A stretch of 38,688 bases of DNA. It comes from Candidatus Avichristensenella intestinipullorum (lineage in GTDB: Bacteria > Bacillota > Clostridia > Christensenellales > Aristaeellaceae). The DNA lies in the NCBI GenBank assembly GCA_018713305.1, contig DVFI01000012.1:1-38688 (forward strand), in the 5' to 3' direction. The translations under genes were made by a program, and so were the position numbers. Each line of letters opens with the position of its first letter. Positions within the stretch are counted from its first letter, which is position 1. Below are positions 6,212 through 16,081 of this stretch, in pieces. Under the pieces are notes generated by a model. It had not been told where the DNA came from, did no database searches, and saw nothing but the letters and a program-made list of their open reading frames with translations.

Positions 6212-9200
6212 TCAGCGGAAATAGTCCACCGCGCCGCGGAACATCGGGCACACCGCGCCGACGGGCACGTTTCGGTACAAATCCTCTCCGGTTCGCTCGG
6301 CATGCGCCATCCGGCCAAACACGCGGCCGTCCGGGGAGGTGATGCCCTCCACGGCCTGGCAGGAGCCGTTGGGATTGAAAAGAATATCCATGGTGGCCAG
6401 CCCCGCGTCGTCCACATATTGCGTGGCGATTTGACCGTTTTCGGCCAGCTGGCGAAGCAGCGCGTCGCCGCAGACGAAACGCCCTTCGCCGTGCGAGATG
6501 GGCGCGACGTGCACGTCGCCCACCGCCGCATGCATCAGCCAGGGCGACCGGTTGGAACTGACGCGCAGGCGCACCAGCCGGGACTGGTGGCGGCCAATGC
6601 GGTTATAGGTCAGCGTGGGGGCGTCCGCCTCGGGTTCGCGGATATGGCCGTAGGGCACCAGGCCCAGCTTGATAAGCGCCTGGAACCCGTTGCAGATACC
6701 GCCGATTAACCCGTCGCGCACGCCGAGCAGGCGCTCGATTTCCTCGGCAATGCGCGGCGCGCGCAGAAAAGCGGCGATGAATTTTCCCGAACCGTTCGGT
6801 TCGTCGCCGCCGGAGAAGCCGCCGGGCAGGAAGAGTATCTGCGACTGGGCAAGCCGCTTGGCAAAGCGCTCGGCGGAGGCGACCACGTCGGAGGCAGTCA
6901 GGTTTTTGACCACGAAGACCTCGGGCTGGGCGCCGGCGGCTTCCAGCGCGCGGGCGGTGTCAAACTCGCAGTTGGTGCCGGGGAAAACGGGGATGAGCGC
7001 GCGCGGGCGCGCGGCCGGGACGCTCCCCCTGCGGCGCGGCGCGGGGGGAGCGCTGAAGGTTTCCGCCCGGCCCGACTGGCCGGCGGCCCGGGTGGGGAAC
7101 ACGTCTTCCAGCGCGTCGGCCCATTGCGCTTCCAGCTCCGCCATGTCCACGCGCTCTGCGCGCAGGCTCAGCGCATAGTCCGCCTGGGTATGGCCCAGCG
7201 TCTCGCCGACGGGCGCTTCGGTTTCCAGCAGGAACGCGCCGCCCCAATACGGCATGAACAGCGATGGCGCGTCCCAGGCGTCGTCAAAGGCAAAGCCCAG
7301 CCGGTTGCCAAGGGCCATCTTCAACACGCCTTCCGCGATGCCGTGCGCGCCCACGGCCCAGGCGGCGGTCACAAGTCCCTGCCCGATGAGGGAGGAAACC
7401 TGGTCAAACAGCGCGGGGAAATCGTCCCCTTCGGCCCGGAGCAGCGCGACGCGGCGGCCCGCCGCCTGAAACTCGGGGGAAAGGATGCGGCGCGCGTCCG
7501 CCATGGTCACGGCAAAGGAAACCAGCGTGGGCGGCACATGCAGCGTCTCGAACGTGCCGCTCATGGAATCCTTGCCGCCGATGGCGGGCAGCCCCAAATC
7601 CAGCTGCGCGGACAGCGCGCCCAGCAGCGCGGACAGCGGCGCGCCCCATTTTCCTTCGCCCATGCGCTCGAAATACTCCTGGAACGTCAGGCGCGCGCCG
7701 CGCCACGGCGCGCCGGACGCGACCAGGCGCGCCACGGACTCCACCACCGCCTGATACGCGCCCCGGTACGGATCGCGCTCGCTCAGGTACGGGTCAAAGC
7801 CGTAGGCCATCACCGAGCAGTCATGCGTCCGCCCCGTGAGCACGGGGAGTTTCGCCGCCATGGCCTGCGGGGGCGTCAGCTGCCGCCGGCCGCCGAAGGG
7901 CATGAGCACGGTGGCCGCGCCAATCGTGGCGTCGAAGCGCTCGCTCAACCCGCGGCGGGAACAGACGTTCAAATCGCCGGCCAGCGCGCGCAGCCCCCCG
8001 GCAAAGCCCGGCACGGACGGCGCCGGGATGTCGGCGGGCGCGGGGACGTGCGCCCGTGCGGCCTTGGGCGCGCCGTTGGAAGCAAGAAAATCGCGCGCAA
8101 TGTTCACGATTTCCCGGCCGTTCCATTCCATGACCAGCCGCTTTTCCTCCGTGACCACCGCCACGGGGGTAGCCTCCAGGTTTTCTTCCGCCGCCAGCGC
8201 AAGGAAGGCGGCTACGTCCCCGGGCGCGAGCAGCACGGCCATGCGCTCCTGGGACTCGGAGATGGCCAGCTCGGTGCCGTCCAGGCCCTCGTATTTCCTG
8301 GGCACGGCGTTGAGGTGGATGCGCAGTCCGTCGGCCAGCTCGCCGATGGCCACCGATACGCCGCCCGCGCCAAAGTCGTTGCAGCGCTTGATCAGGCGCG
8401 TGGCGCGCGCATCACGGAACAGCCGCTGCAGCTTGCGTTCCTCGGGCGCGTTGCCCTTTTGCACCTCCGCGCCGCACTGGGCCAGCGAGGACAGGGTATG
8501 CGACTTGGAAGAGCCCGTCGCGCCGCCGCAGCCGTCGCGCCCGGTACGCCCGCCCAGCAGCACCACGACGTCGCCGGGCACGGGGGCTTCGCGGCGCACA
8601 TGGCTTTGCGGAGCCGCGCCCACGACCACGCCGATTTCCATGCGCTTGGCGGCGTAGCCCTCGTGATAGATTTCGTCCACCAGCCCGGTGGCCAGGCCGA
8701 TTTGGTTGCCATAGCTGCTGTAGCCGGCCGCCGCGGTGGTGGTCAGCTTCCGCTGCGGGAGTTTGCCGGCAATGGTCTGCTCCACGGGCCGCCGCGGGTC
8801 TGCCGCGCCGGTGACGCGCATGGCCTGGTAAACGTAGGCGCGGCCGGAGAGGGGATCGCGGATGGCCCCGCCGATGCAGGTCGCGGCGCCGCCGAAGGGC
8901 TCGATTTCGGTGGGATGGTTGTGCGTTTCGTTTTTGAACAGCAGAAGCCAGGGCTCGGGCTTGCCGTCGACGGTGGCGGTAATCCGGATGGTGCAGGCGT
9001 TGATTTCTTCCGATTCGTCCAAATCGTCCAGCATGCCGCGGCTGCGCAGCGCCCTGGCGCCGATGGTGGCGATATCCATGAGCGTCACGGGCTTGCGGAC
9101 GTTCAGCTCGCGCCGCAGGGACAAATAGCGGTCGTAGGCCGCCTGGGCGGCGGGGTGGTCAAAGCTCGCTTCGGTGATGTGCGTCAGGAACGTGGTGTGG

Positions 9201-9859
9201 CGGCAGTGGTCGGACCAGTAAGTGTCCAGCATGCGCAGCTCGGTCAGCGTAGGATCGCGGCGTTCCCGTCGGAAATAGTCCTGGCAGAACGCCAGATCGT
9301 CCACATCCATCGCCAGCGCATACCGGGACAGCAGGCCGGACAGCTCCTCCCGGTTCAGGCGGAGAAAGCCTTCCAGCGTGGGCACGCTTTGGGGCCTGTC
9401 GTAGACCGTTTCCAGCGTCGCGGGAACTTCCAGCGACGCTTCGCGGCATTCGACGGGGTTGATGACATAGCGCTTGACCGCTTCCACGTCCCCGGGGCCG
9501 GCGCCCGCCAGCAGGTACACCTGCGCCGCGCGCACGATGGGCCGTTCGCCCTGCGCGAGCAGCTGCACGCACTGCGCGGCGGAATCGGCGCGCTGGTCAA
9601 ACTGCCCGGGCAGCGATTCGACGGCGAACACCGCCCCGTCCCAGGCCGGCAGCTCGCGCGCCACGCGGTCCAGCGGCGGTTCGGAGAAAACCGTCGGGAT
9701 GGCGCGCGCCAGCACCTCCGGGTCGATATGCTCCACGTCATAGCGCTGCAAAAGCCGCAGTCCGGTCAGGCTTTTGATGCCGACAAAGGCGCGCAAATCC
9801 TCCAGGAGCGTTGCGGCCTCCAGATTTTCCTTTTTTTCCACATAGATTCGGTATACCAT
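6212..9859 (-). CDS. purL: Phosphoribosylformylglycinamidine synthase, single-chain PurL with fused glutaminase
   Basis: A 1215-residue enzyme that turns FGAR, glutamine and ATP into FGAM, fourth step of purine synthesis. It is the large fused form: a PurS-like N-terminal part, two AIR-synthase-like halves (HNHPTEIEPFGGAATCIGG near residue 310; GGKDSMSGTF in the second half), and a C-terminal class I glutamine amidotransferase from about residue 955. That domain shows FPGTNCEFD, the nucleophile Cys in GGICNGFQ and a His in MAHAER. An Ala/Pro/Arg-rich linker precedes it. Because glutaminase and PurS parts are built in, no purQ or purS is needed and none is seen. ATG 9865 overlaps the purD stop but lies one base from AGGAGG; ATG 9859 has seven-base spacing and is preferred. 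Confidence 0.96.
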   Translation of the reverse strand: MVYRIYVEKKENLEAATLLEDLRAFVGIKSLTGLRLLQRYDVEHIDPEVLARAIPTVFSEPPLDRVARELPAWDGAVFAVESLPGQFDQRADSAAQCVQLLAQGERPIVRAAQVYLLAGAGPGDVEAVKRYVINPVECREASLEVPATLETVYDRPQSVPTLEGFLRLNREELSGLLSRYALAMDVDDLAFCQDYFRRERRDPTLTELRMLDTYWSDHCRHTTFLTHITEASFDHPAAQAAYDRYLSLRRELNVRKPVTLMDIATIGARALRSRGMLDDLDESEEINACTIRITATVDGKPEPWLLLFKNETHNHPTEIEPFGGAATCIGGAIRDPLSGRAYVYQAMRVTGAADPRRPVEQTIAGKLPQRKLTTTAAAGYSSYGNQIGLATGLVDEIYHEGYAAKRMEIGVVVGAAPQSHVRREAPVPGDVVVLLGGRTGRDGCGGATGSSKSHTLSSLAQCGAEVQKGNAPEERKLQRLFRDARATRLIKRCNDFGAGGVSVAIGELADGLRIHLNAVPRKYEGLDGTELAISESQERMAVLLAPGDVAAFLALAAEENLEATPVAVVTEEKRLVMEWNGREIVNIARDFLASNGAPKAARAHVPAPADIPAPSVPGFAGGLRALAGDLNVCSRRGLSERFDATIGAATVLMPFGGRRQLTPPQAMAAKLPVLTGRTHDCSVMAYGFDPYLSERDPYRGAYQAVVESVARLVASGAPWRGARLTFQEYFERMGEGKWGAPLSALLGALSAQLDLGLPAIGGKDSMSGTFETLHVPPTLVSFAVTMADARRILSPEFQAAGRRVALLRAEGDDFPALFDQVSSLIGQGLVTAAWAVGAHGIAEGVLKMALGNRLGFAFDDAWDAPSLFMPYWGGAFLLETEAPVGETLGHTQADYALSLRAERVDMAELEAQWADALEDVFPTRAAGQSGRAETFSAPPAPRRRGSVPAARPRALIPVFPGTNCEFDTARALEAAGAQPEVFVVKNLTASDVVASAERFAKRLAQSQILFLPGGFSGGDEPNGSGKFIAAFLRAPRIAEEIERLLGVRDGLIGGICNGFQALIKLGLVPYGHIREPEADAPTLTYNRIGRHQSRLVRLRVSSNRSPWLMHAAVGDVHVAPISHGEGRFVCGDALLRQLAENGQIATQYVDDAGLATMDILFNPNGSCQAVEGITSPDGRVFGRMAHAERTGEDLYRNVPVGAVCPMFRGAVDYFR

Positions 9860-9861
9860 CG

Positions 9862-11124
9862 TCATGCCTCCTGTGCGCGCCGTCCGATATCCCTGCGGTA
9901 AAACGCGCCGTCAAAGCGCACGCAGGGCGCGGCGTCATAGGCGCGGCGAACGGCCTGGGAAAGCGTGGGCGCCGTAGCCACCACGCCCAGCACGCGTCCG
10001 CCGGCGGTGACAAGCCCGCCGTCCTTTTCTGCCGTTCCGCTGTGCAGCAGGCAGACGTCCTCGGGCAGGGGATCGATATGAACGGGAACGCCCTTGGCGT
10101 AGGCGCCCGGATAGCCGCCGGACACAATCATGACGCAGCAGGATGCGTCCCGGGAAAAGCGCACCTCCGCTTCGGCCAGGCGCTCGTCCTCCACGGCCTC
10201 CAGGATGGTCAGCAGGTCGCTTTGCAGCAGGGCCAGCACCGCCTGCGCCTCCGGGTCGCCGAAGCGACAGTTGTATTCGATGACTTTCGGGCCGTCCGCC
10301 GTCAGCATCAGGCCAAAGTACAGGCAGCCCTTGAACGGGCAGCCCATCTCGCGCAGCGCGCGCACGGTGGGCTCGAAAATTTCGCGCATGCAGCGTTCGG
10401 CGATGTCCGGGGTATAAAACGGGTTGGGCGCGATAACGCCCATGCCGCCGGTGTTGGGCCCCCGGTCGCCGTCCAGCGCGCGCTTGTGATCCATGGAGGC
10501 CACCATCGGCCGCACGGTGTTGCCGTCCGTGAAGGCCAATACGCTGACCTCCGGCCCGGTCAGAAATTCTTCGACGACCACGCGCCGCCCGCTCCGGCCG
10601 AACGCGCCCTCGCGCATCATCGCGCGCAGCGCGTTTTCCGCCTCGCCAAGGTCCTGCGCAATGACGACGCCTTTGCCCAGCGCCAGACCGTCGGCCTTGA
10701 TGACCACCGGGAAACGGCCCGCGCGCACATGCGCCAGCGCGTCTTCCTCCCGGTCGAAGACCGCCCACGCGGCGGTGGGGATATGGTGGGCGCGCATCAG
10801 CGCTTTGGCAAAGGACTTGCTGCTTTCAATGCGCGCGGCGGCCTTCTCCGGGCCGAAGCAGCGGATGCCCGCCGCATGCAGCGCGTCCACCGCGCCCAGC
10901 GCCAGCGGGTCGTCCGGCGCGACCACGGCGAAATCTATCGCCTTCTCGCGCGCAAAGGCCACCATGGCGTCGATATCCGTCGCCGCAATGGGCACGCATA
11001 CGGCGTCCTGTGCGATGCCGCCGTTGCCGGGCAGCGCGTAGAGGGTGCGCACCCGGGGATTTTCTTTGATTTTGCGGATGAGCGCGTGCTCGCGTCCGCC
11101 GCCGCCTACGACCAATACGTCCAT
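9862..11124 (-). CDS. purD: Phosphoribosylamine-glycine ligase PurD
   Basis: The 420-residue cytoplasmic enzyme joins glycine to phosphoribosylamine using ATP, giving GAR. It has the N-terminal nucleotide-binding loop VLVVGGGGREHA (residues 3-14), an ATP-grasp domain with the signature DHKRALDGDRGPNTGGMG, and a metal-binding EYNCRFGDPEAQ segment. Length is typical for the family. A GGGAG site precedes the start at 11124, and 22 bases separate it from the AICAR transformylase gene. Its last codons contain the ribosome site of purL, and its stop overlaps an ATG of purL (ATGA), which suggests coupled translation. Confidence 0.96.
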   Translation of the reverse strand: MDVLVVGGGGREHALIRKIKENPRVRTLYALPGNGGIAQDAVCVPIAATDIDAMVAFAREKAIDFAVVAPDDPLALGAVDALHAAGIRCFGPEKAAARIESSKSFAKALMRAHHIPTAAWAVFDREEDALAHVRAGRFPVVIKADGLALGKGVVIAQDLGEAENALRAMMREGAFGRSGRRVVVEEFLTGPEVSVLAFTDGNTVRPMVASMDHKRALDGDRGPNTGGMGVIAPNPFYTPDIAERCMREIFEPTVRALREMGCPFKGCLYFGLMLTADGPKVIEYNCRFGDPEAQAVLALLQSDLLTILEAVEDERLAEAEVRFSRDASCCVMIVSGGYPGAYAKGVPVHIDPLPEDVCLLHSGTAEKDGGLVTAGGRVLGVVATAPTLSQAVRRAYDAAPCVRFDGAFYRRDIGRRAQEA

Positions 11125-11146
11125 GCTCTCTCCCGCCTTTGCCGTC

Positions 11147-12322
11147 TCAGTGGTGGAAAAGCCGCGCGCCGGTCAACGCCATGGCGATGCCGTGCCGGTC
11201 GCAGGCTTCGACGACCAAATCGTCGCGGATGGAACCGCCGGGCTGCGCGATGTATGCAACGCCGCTGCGCGCCGCGCGCTCGATGTTGTCGCCGAAGGGG
11301 AAGAACGCGTCGCTCCCCAGGCTGACGCCGTGCATCGTATCCAGCCACGCGCGCTTTTCCTGCGGGGAGAGCGGCTCGGGGCGCTCGGCGAAATAGCGGC
11401 TCCAGACCGCATCGCCCGTGACCTCTTCGGGCGCGTCGCCCAGAAAGACGTCGATGGCGTTGTCGCGGTCGGCGCGGCCCAGGCCCTGCGCGAAGCGAAG
11501 GGCCAACGTGCGCGGATGCTGGCGAAGATACCACATATCCGCCTTGCCGCCGGCCAGGCGCGTGCAGTGAATGCGGGACTGCTGGCCCGCGCCGATGCCG
11601 ATGGCCTGCCCGTCCAGCGCGTAGCAGACGGAATTGGACTGGGTGTATTTGAGGGTAATCAGGGAAAGCACCAAATCGCGGCGCGCGCTGTCCGGCAGCG
11701 CCTTTTGCCGGGTGACGACGTTTTGCAGGAGCGCGTCGTCAATGCGCAAATCGTTGCGGCCCTGCTCGAAGGTGATGCCGAAGCACATTTTGCGCTCCAG
11801 CGCTTCGGGCGCGTAGTCCGGGTCGACGCGCACGATGTTATAGCCGCCCCCGCGCTTGCCCTTGAGCACCTCCAGCGCTTCGGGCGTATAGCCCGGCGCG
11901 ATGACGCCGTCGGAGACCTCGCGCGCGATGAGCCGGGCGGTGGGCAGGTCGCACGGGTCGCTCAGGGACACCCAATCGCCAAATGAGGACATCCGGTCCG
12001 CGCCGCGCGCGCGCGCGTAGGCGCAGGCCAACGGGGACAGCTCGCCCGAGCCGGTGAAGTAGATGCGCCGCAGCGTGTCCGAAAGCGGCAGGCCAACGGC
12101 CGCGCCTGCGGGGCTGACATGCTTGAAGGATGCCGCCGCAGGCAGCCCCAGCGCAGCCTTCAGCTCGCGGACCAGCTGCCAGCCGTTGAGGGCGTCGAGA
12201 AAGTTGATGTAGCCGGGCCGCCCGTTGAGCACCTCGAGCGGCAGCTCGCCCTGCGCGACGAAGATGCGGGCGGGTTGTTGGTTGGGGTTGCATCCGTATT
12301 TGAGCGACAGCTCCCTTGCCAT
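11147..12322 (-). CDS. purH: Stand-alone AICAR transformylase (PurH C-terminal half only)
   Basis: The 391-residue product covers only the AICAR formyltransferase half of the usual bifunctional PurH; it transfers a formyl group from 10-formyl-THF to AICAR, giving FAICAR. Recognisable segments are KYGCNPNQ (residues 8-15), the catalytic Lys-His pair in SFKHVSPAGAA, GIGAGQQSRI, AYIAQPGGSIRD and the C-terminal TGARLFHH. The N-terminal IMP cyclohydrolase domain is not a truncation artefact: the protein starts cleanly with its own AGGAGG site, and the next gene upstream encodes a PurO-type cyclohydrolase that supplies the missing step. Confidence 0.93.
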   Translation of the reverse strand: MARELSLKYGCNPNQQPARIFVAQGELPLEVLNGRPGYINFLDALNGWQLVRELKAALGLPAAASFKHVSPAGAAVGLPLSDTLRRIYFTGSGELSPLACAYARARGADRMSSFGDWVSLSDPCDLPTARLIAREVSDGVIAPGYTPEALEVLKGKRGGGYNIVRVDPDYAPEALERKMCFGITFEQGRNDLRIDDALLQNVVTRQKALPDSARRDLVLSLITLKYTQSNSVCYALDGQAIGIGAGQQSRIHCTRLAGGKADMWYLRQHPRTLALRFAQGLGRADRDNAIDVFLGDAPEEVTGDAVWSRYFAERPEPLSPQEKRAWLDTMHGVSLGSDAFFPFGDNIERAARSGVAYIAQPGGSIRDDLVVEACDRHGIAMALTGARLFHH

Positions 12323-12337
12323 GTCGAACGCCTCCTG

Positions 12338-13045
12338 TCAGCCGTGTTTGTTGAAAAGGCGGGTCTGCGCCGCGCCGGTTTCCAGGTCGATGGCGCGCGC
12401 GAAGAGCGAGACGCGGTTGTCCGCGTCCAGATAGTCCCAGAGGGTTCTGGCGAACTGGTCCAGGTCATCGGGCATGGCGACCGTCTCCGGCTCTCCGGCG
12501 AAGGAGGGAAGCGGGCTGCCGTCGCCCTGATAGGTATGCAGAAAGTGGCCCACGCCGCAGGCCGGCGCGTCGTATTCGTAGAAAAAGCGGCAGCAGCACG
12601 AAGGATCGCCGTGCAGGCTTTTCAAAATCGACAGGCGATAGGAAAACCCGCCGTCGTGCCGCGTGAGCAGGGCGCTGATGCGCGGCGTGTAATGCGGCGC
12701 GTCGGGCTCGAAAGAGCGCGTGCGCAGGGCGGCTTCAAAGCTGTCGCCGCGGCGGAGAAACTCGTAGACGGTGTCGGTCTGGTCGCCGTTGGTGAGGATG
12801 GTATGCGGGCCCAGCACGCGCACGGGCGCATACAGGATGAGCGACGGATCGGACAGCAGCGACGGGTTGTATACCCGCGTGCGCAGGCCGTCGCCTTCGG
12901 CGGCAAACACGCGGTTGCGGCTGTTGACGCTTCGGCCCATGATGAAATACGCGCACAGCGCGCTCCGTCCGTTCGCGCTGCGGCCGACGAGGATGCCGCG
13001 CCCCGGATAGGCGCTTTGAGAAACGGCGGCGGATAGGGTCAGCAT
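12338..13045 (-). CDS. purO: PurO-type IMP cyclohydrolase
   Basis: The 235-residue product belongs to the IMP cyclohydrolase family first known from archaea (PurO), which closes FAICAR to IMP with a fold unrelated to PurH. Conserved-looking blocks are YPGRGILVGRSANGRSA, FIMGRSVNSRNRVF (with the MGRS.NSRNR pattern), NGDQTDTVYEFL and EPDAPHYTPRIS. Identification rests on these motifs and on position: it lies directly upstream of an AICAR transformylase that lacks a cyclohydrolase domain, so together they replace PurH. AGGAG stands before the start at 13045, and the start overlaps the purN stop by seven bases (ATGCTGA). Confidence 0.9.
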   Translation of the reverse strand: MLTLSAAVSQSAYPGRGILVGRSANGRSALCAYFIMGRSVNSRNRVFAAEGDGLRTRVYNPSLLSDPSLILYAPVRVLGPHTILTNGDQTDTVYEFLRRGDSFEAALRTRSFEPDAPHYTPRISALLTRHDGGFSYRLSILKSLHGDPSCCCRFFYEYDAPACGVGHFLHTYQGDGSPLPSFAGEPETVAMPDDLDQFARTLWDYLDADNRVSLFARAIDLETGAAQTRLFNKHG

Positions 13046-13653
13046 GGCGATGTCTCCTTTTCATGCGGGTCGGACAGGCGGACGATATCATGGCAGAGCG
13101 CCTCCACGGCCTCGGGCAGCAGCACCCACTCGGCCTGCTCCATGACGCGGCGCTGGAGGGTCTGCGGCGTGTCGTCCTCGCGCACCTCCACGGCCTTCTG
13201 CCGCAGGATGCGCCCTCCGTCGGGAACTTCGTTGACCAGGTGTACCGTCGCGCCCGTCACCTTGACCCCGTACGCCAGCGCGGCCTCATGCACGCGCAGG
13301 CCGTAATAGCCCTTGCCGCAGAAGGAGGGAATCAGCGAGGGATGCACGTTGACGACGCGCTCGGGAAAGCTGCGGAGAAAGTTTTCGCTCAGGATGGACA
13401 AAAATCCCGCCAGCACCACCGCGTCGATGCGGTAGCGCGAGAGCAGGGGAAGCGCTTCCCGCTCGAAGGCGGCGCGCCCGCGGGGCAGCGCGAAGGCGTC
13501 GACGCCCGCGGCCCGGGCGCGCTGGAGCGCATAGGCGTCCTCGCGGTTGGACAGCACCAGCACGATGTCGGCGTGGGGCATGTCCGCGTCCAGCAGCGCC
13601 TGCAGGTTGGTGCCGCCCCCCGAAACGAACACGGCGACGCGGGCTTTCAGCAT
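13039..13653 (-). CDS. purN: GAR transformylase PurN
   Basis: A 204-residue enzyme that formylates glycinamide ribonucleotide from 10-formyl-THF. It has the phosphate-binding loop SGGGTNLQ (residues 11-18) and the catalytic triad pattern of the family: Asn102 and His104 in VNVHPS and Asp145 in VPDGG. The loop [21 protein letters not shown] is characteristic. The start overlaps the end of purM (ATGCTGA) and the 3' end overlaps purO, so the three genes are probably translationally coupled. There is no purT in the window, so the folate route is the only visible one for this step. Confidence 0.96.
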   Translation of the reverse strand: MLKARVAVFVSGGGTNLQALLDADMPHADIVLVLSNREDAYALQRARAAGVDAFALPRGRAAFEREALPLLSRYRIDAVVLAGFLSILSENFLRSFPERVVNVHPSLIPSFCGKGYYGLRVHEAALAYGVKVTGATVHLVNEVPDGGRILRQKAVEVREDDTPQTLQRRVMEQAEWVLLPEAVEALCHDIVRLSDPHEKETSPC

Positions 13654-14648
13654 AGCGCCACCCCGTCCTCGCCCGGCTCGACCCGGCCACAGACATAGGC
13701 GTCCTCGCCCGCGGCGCGCAGAAGGGAAAGGCTGGTTTCCACATCTTCGGGCGCTACGATGACCGTCATGCCCACGCCCATGTTGAAGGTGTTGAACATG
13801 TCGCGCTCGGGGATATCTCCCGCCGCCTGGATGACGCCGAAGATATCGGGAACGCGGAGCGAAGCGCGGTCAATGCGCGCCATGAGGCCCCGGGGCAGGC
13901 CGCGCGGGATGTTCTCATAAAACCCGCCGCCGGTGATATGGGCGACGGACTTGACCGAAACCTTCTCCAGCAGCGAAAGCACGGGCTTGACATAGATGCG
14001 CGTGGGCGCAAGCAGCGCCTCGCCGTGCTCGCGGAGCCTGTCGGCGAGCACCTTGCGAATCAGCGAAAAGCCGTTGGAATGCGGGCCGGAGGACGGCAGC
14101 GCCAGGATGGCGTCGCCCGCGCGGACGTTTCGCCCGTCCAGGAGATTTGCCCGGTCGACCAGCCCTACGGCAAAGCCCGCCAGGTCGTATTCGTCCTGGG
14201 GATAAAAGCCGGGCATTTCGGCGGTTTCTCCGCCGACGAGCGCGCAGCCCGCCTGCACGCAGCCCTCCGCGACGCCGGCCACAATGGCCTCCACGCGCGC
14301 CGGCACGCTTTTTCCCAGCGCGATATAATCCAGGAAAAACAGCGGCCGCGCGCCGGAGCAGACGATGTCGTTGACGCACATCGCCACGCAGTCGATGCCC
14401 ACCGTGTCGTGCTTGTCCAGCAGAAACGCCAGCTTGAGCTTGGTCCCCACGCCGTCCGTCCCGCTGACCAGCACCGGCTCGCGCATGCCCGCGACGTCCG
14501 GCGCAAACAGGGCGCCGAATCCCCCCAGGCCCGAAAGCACGCCCGGAATGTTCGTGCGCGCCACATGGCGCTTCATCCGTTCGACCGCCTCATATCCGGC
14601 CGTGATATCCACGCCCGCGGCTTTGTAGCTTTCGCTGTGGCTTTTCAT
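13647..14648 (-). CDS. purM: AIR synthetase PurM
   Basis: The 333-residue enzyme cyclises FGAM to AIR with ATP, acting after PurL. Visible family motifs are [14 protein letters not shown] near residue 85, [11 protein letters not shown] near 140 and FNMGVGM near 290. The length is standard for the homodimeric bacterial enzyme. AGGAGG precedes the start at 14648, and that ATG overlaps the purF stop (ATGA). PurM is related in fold to the PurL synthase halves, but the GTDGVGTK and GGETAEM motifs separate the two. Confidence 0.97.
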   Translation of the reverse strand: MKSHSESYKAAGVDITAGYEAVERMKRHVARTNIPGVLSGLGGFGALFAPDVAGMREPVLVSGTDGVGTKLKLAFLLDKHDTVGIDCVAMCVNDIVCSGARPLFFLDYIALGKSVPARVEAIVAGVAEGCVQAGCALVGGETAEMPGFYPQDEYDLAGFAVGLVDRANLLDGRNVRAGDAILALPSSGPHSNGFSLIRKVLADRLREHGEALLAPTRIYVKPVLSLLEKVSVKSVAHITGGGFYENIPRGLPRGLMARIDRASLRVPDIFGVIQAAGDIPERDMFNTFNMGVGMTVIVAPEDVETSLSLLRAAGEDAYVCGRVEPGEDGVALC

Positions 14649-16075
14649 CGTTCATCCTCCTGGCGAATCTTGCGTTCGAATCGGGACTTGCCGGGGCAGC
14701 GCGGGGGATCGCACGGATAGCGGCCCGTAAAGCAGGCGGTGCAGAAGCCCGAGGAATTGTCGGCCAGCTTTTCCACGCTCTCCACGCTCAGATAGCCCAG
14801 GGAGTCCGCGCCGATAATCTGACAGATTTCGTCTATGCTGTGGCGGCAGGCGATGAGCTTGTCGCGCGAGTCGATGTCCGTGCCGAAATAGCACGGGTGC
14901 AGGAAGGGCGGCGCGGAGGAGCGCATGTGGACTTCGGACGCGCCCGCCTCGCGCAGCAGCCGCACGATGCGCGCGCTGGTGGTGCCGCGCACGATGGAGT
15001 CGTCGATAAGCACCACGCGCTTGCCGCGCACGGTGGCGGATACGGGGTTGAGCTTGATGCGCACCTTATCCTCCCGGTCGGCCTGGGTGGGCTGAATAAA
15101 GGTGCGGCCGATGTACTTGTTTTTGATAAAGCCGATGCCGTAGGGGATGCCCGACTGGCGCGCATAGCCGATGGCCGCGTCTATGCCGGAATCAGGAACG
15201 CCCACCACGATATCCGCCTGCACGGGGCGCTCCAGCGCCAGGAACGCGCCGGCGCGCTGGCGCGCGGTATGCACGGCGCTGCCGTCGATGACGGAATCGG
15301 GCCGGGCAAAATAGATGTACTCGAACACGCATGTGGACTTGGGCTGCGTGCCGCAGTGCGTTTCAATGGAGTGCATGCCCTGCTTGTCCACCACCACGAT
15401 TTCTCCGGGCGCCACGTCGCGCACGAAGACGGCGCCAATGGAGTCCAGCGCGCAGGATTCGGACGCAAAGACGATGCTTTCGCCGATTTTGCCGATGCAC
15501 AGGGGCCGGAAGCCGAACGGGTCGCGGCAGGCAATCAGCTTTTGCGGGGACATGATGACCAGAGAATAGGCGCCGGCCAGGCGCGGCATGGCGCGGCAGA
15601 CCGCCTCCTCAATGGAGCCGGCCCGCAGGCGTTCCTGGGTGATGATATAGGAAATGACCTCGGTATCGCTGGTGGTGTGGAAAATGGAGCCGGACAGCTC
15701 CAGCGCTTCGCGCAGCTCCGTCGCGTTGGTCAGCGCGCCGTTGTGCGCCAGGGCCATGGTGCCCTTGACATGGTTGACAATCAGCGGCTGGGTATTCAAG
15801 CGCCGGGACAGCCCCGTCGTTCCGTAGCGCACATGCCCCACGGCGATGTCCCCCTTGCCCAGGGAGGCCAGCACGTCGCGCGAAAACACGTCGTTTACCA
15901 GGCCGGCGTCCTTGTGGCCGTGAATCACGCCGCCGTCGTTTACGGCGATGCCGCAGCTTTCCTGGCCGCGGTGCTGCAGGGCGAAGAGCGCGTAATAGCA
16001 CGCGCTGACCACGTCCACCTCGCCCCGGTTGTAGACGCCAAAGACGCCGCACTCCTCATGAATGGTATCGAACAT
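14645..16075 (-). CDS. purF: Amidophosphoribosyltransferase PurF
   Basis: The 476-residue enzyme makes phosphoribosylamine from PRPP and glutamine, the committed step. The N-terminal nucleophile is Cys9 (after the propeptide MFDTIHEE), so processing is expected as in the Bacillus-type enzyme. The glutaminase domain contains the RYGTTG loop; the C-terminal phosphoribosyltransferase domain has the PRPP loop [13 protein letters not shown]. Cysteines matching the [4Fe-4S] ligands of the Bacillus type appear at STCVFEY, HPCYFG and the C-terminal FCTACFTG. Such clusters are oxygen-labile, consistent with an anaerobe. It begins seven bases after the purC stop and overlaps purM by four bases. Confidence 0.97.
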   Translation of the reverse strand: MFDTIHEECGVFGVYNRGEVDVVSACYYALFALQHRGQESCGIAVNDGGVIHGHKDAGLVNDVFSRDVLASLGKGDIAVGHVRYGTTGLSRRLNTQPLIVNHVKGTMALAHNGALTNATELREALELSGSIFHTTSDTEVISYIITQERLRAGSIEEAVCRAMPRLAGAYSLVIMSPQKLIACRDPFGFRPLCIGKIGESIVFASESCALDSIGAVFVRDVAPGEIVVVDKQGMHSIETHCGTQPKSTCVFEYIYFARPDSVIDGSAVHTARQRAGAFLALERPVQADIVVGVPDSGIDAAIGYARQSGIPYGIGFIKNKYIGRTFIQPTQADREDKVRIKLNPVSATVRGKRVVLIDDSIVRGTTSARIVRLLREAGASEVHMRSSAPPFLHPCYFGTDIDSRDKLIACRHSIDEICQIIGADSLGYLSVESVEKLADNSSGFCTACFTGRYPCDPPRCPGKSRFERKIRQEDER

Positions 16076-16081
16076 AGGCCC

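Noticed and set aside
4593-6224. Plus-strand open frame of about 543 codons opposite purB
   Set aside because: It begins within the btuF-like gene, reads through a strong terminator and is antisense to purB.
7124-9901. Plus-strand open frame of about 925 codons opposite purL
   Set aside because: Antisense shadow of purL with low-complexity His/Gln/Arg composition and no ribosome site.
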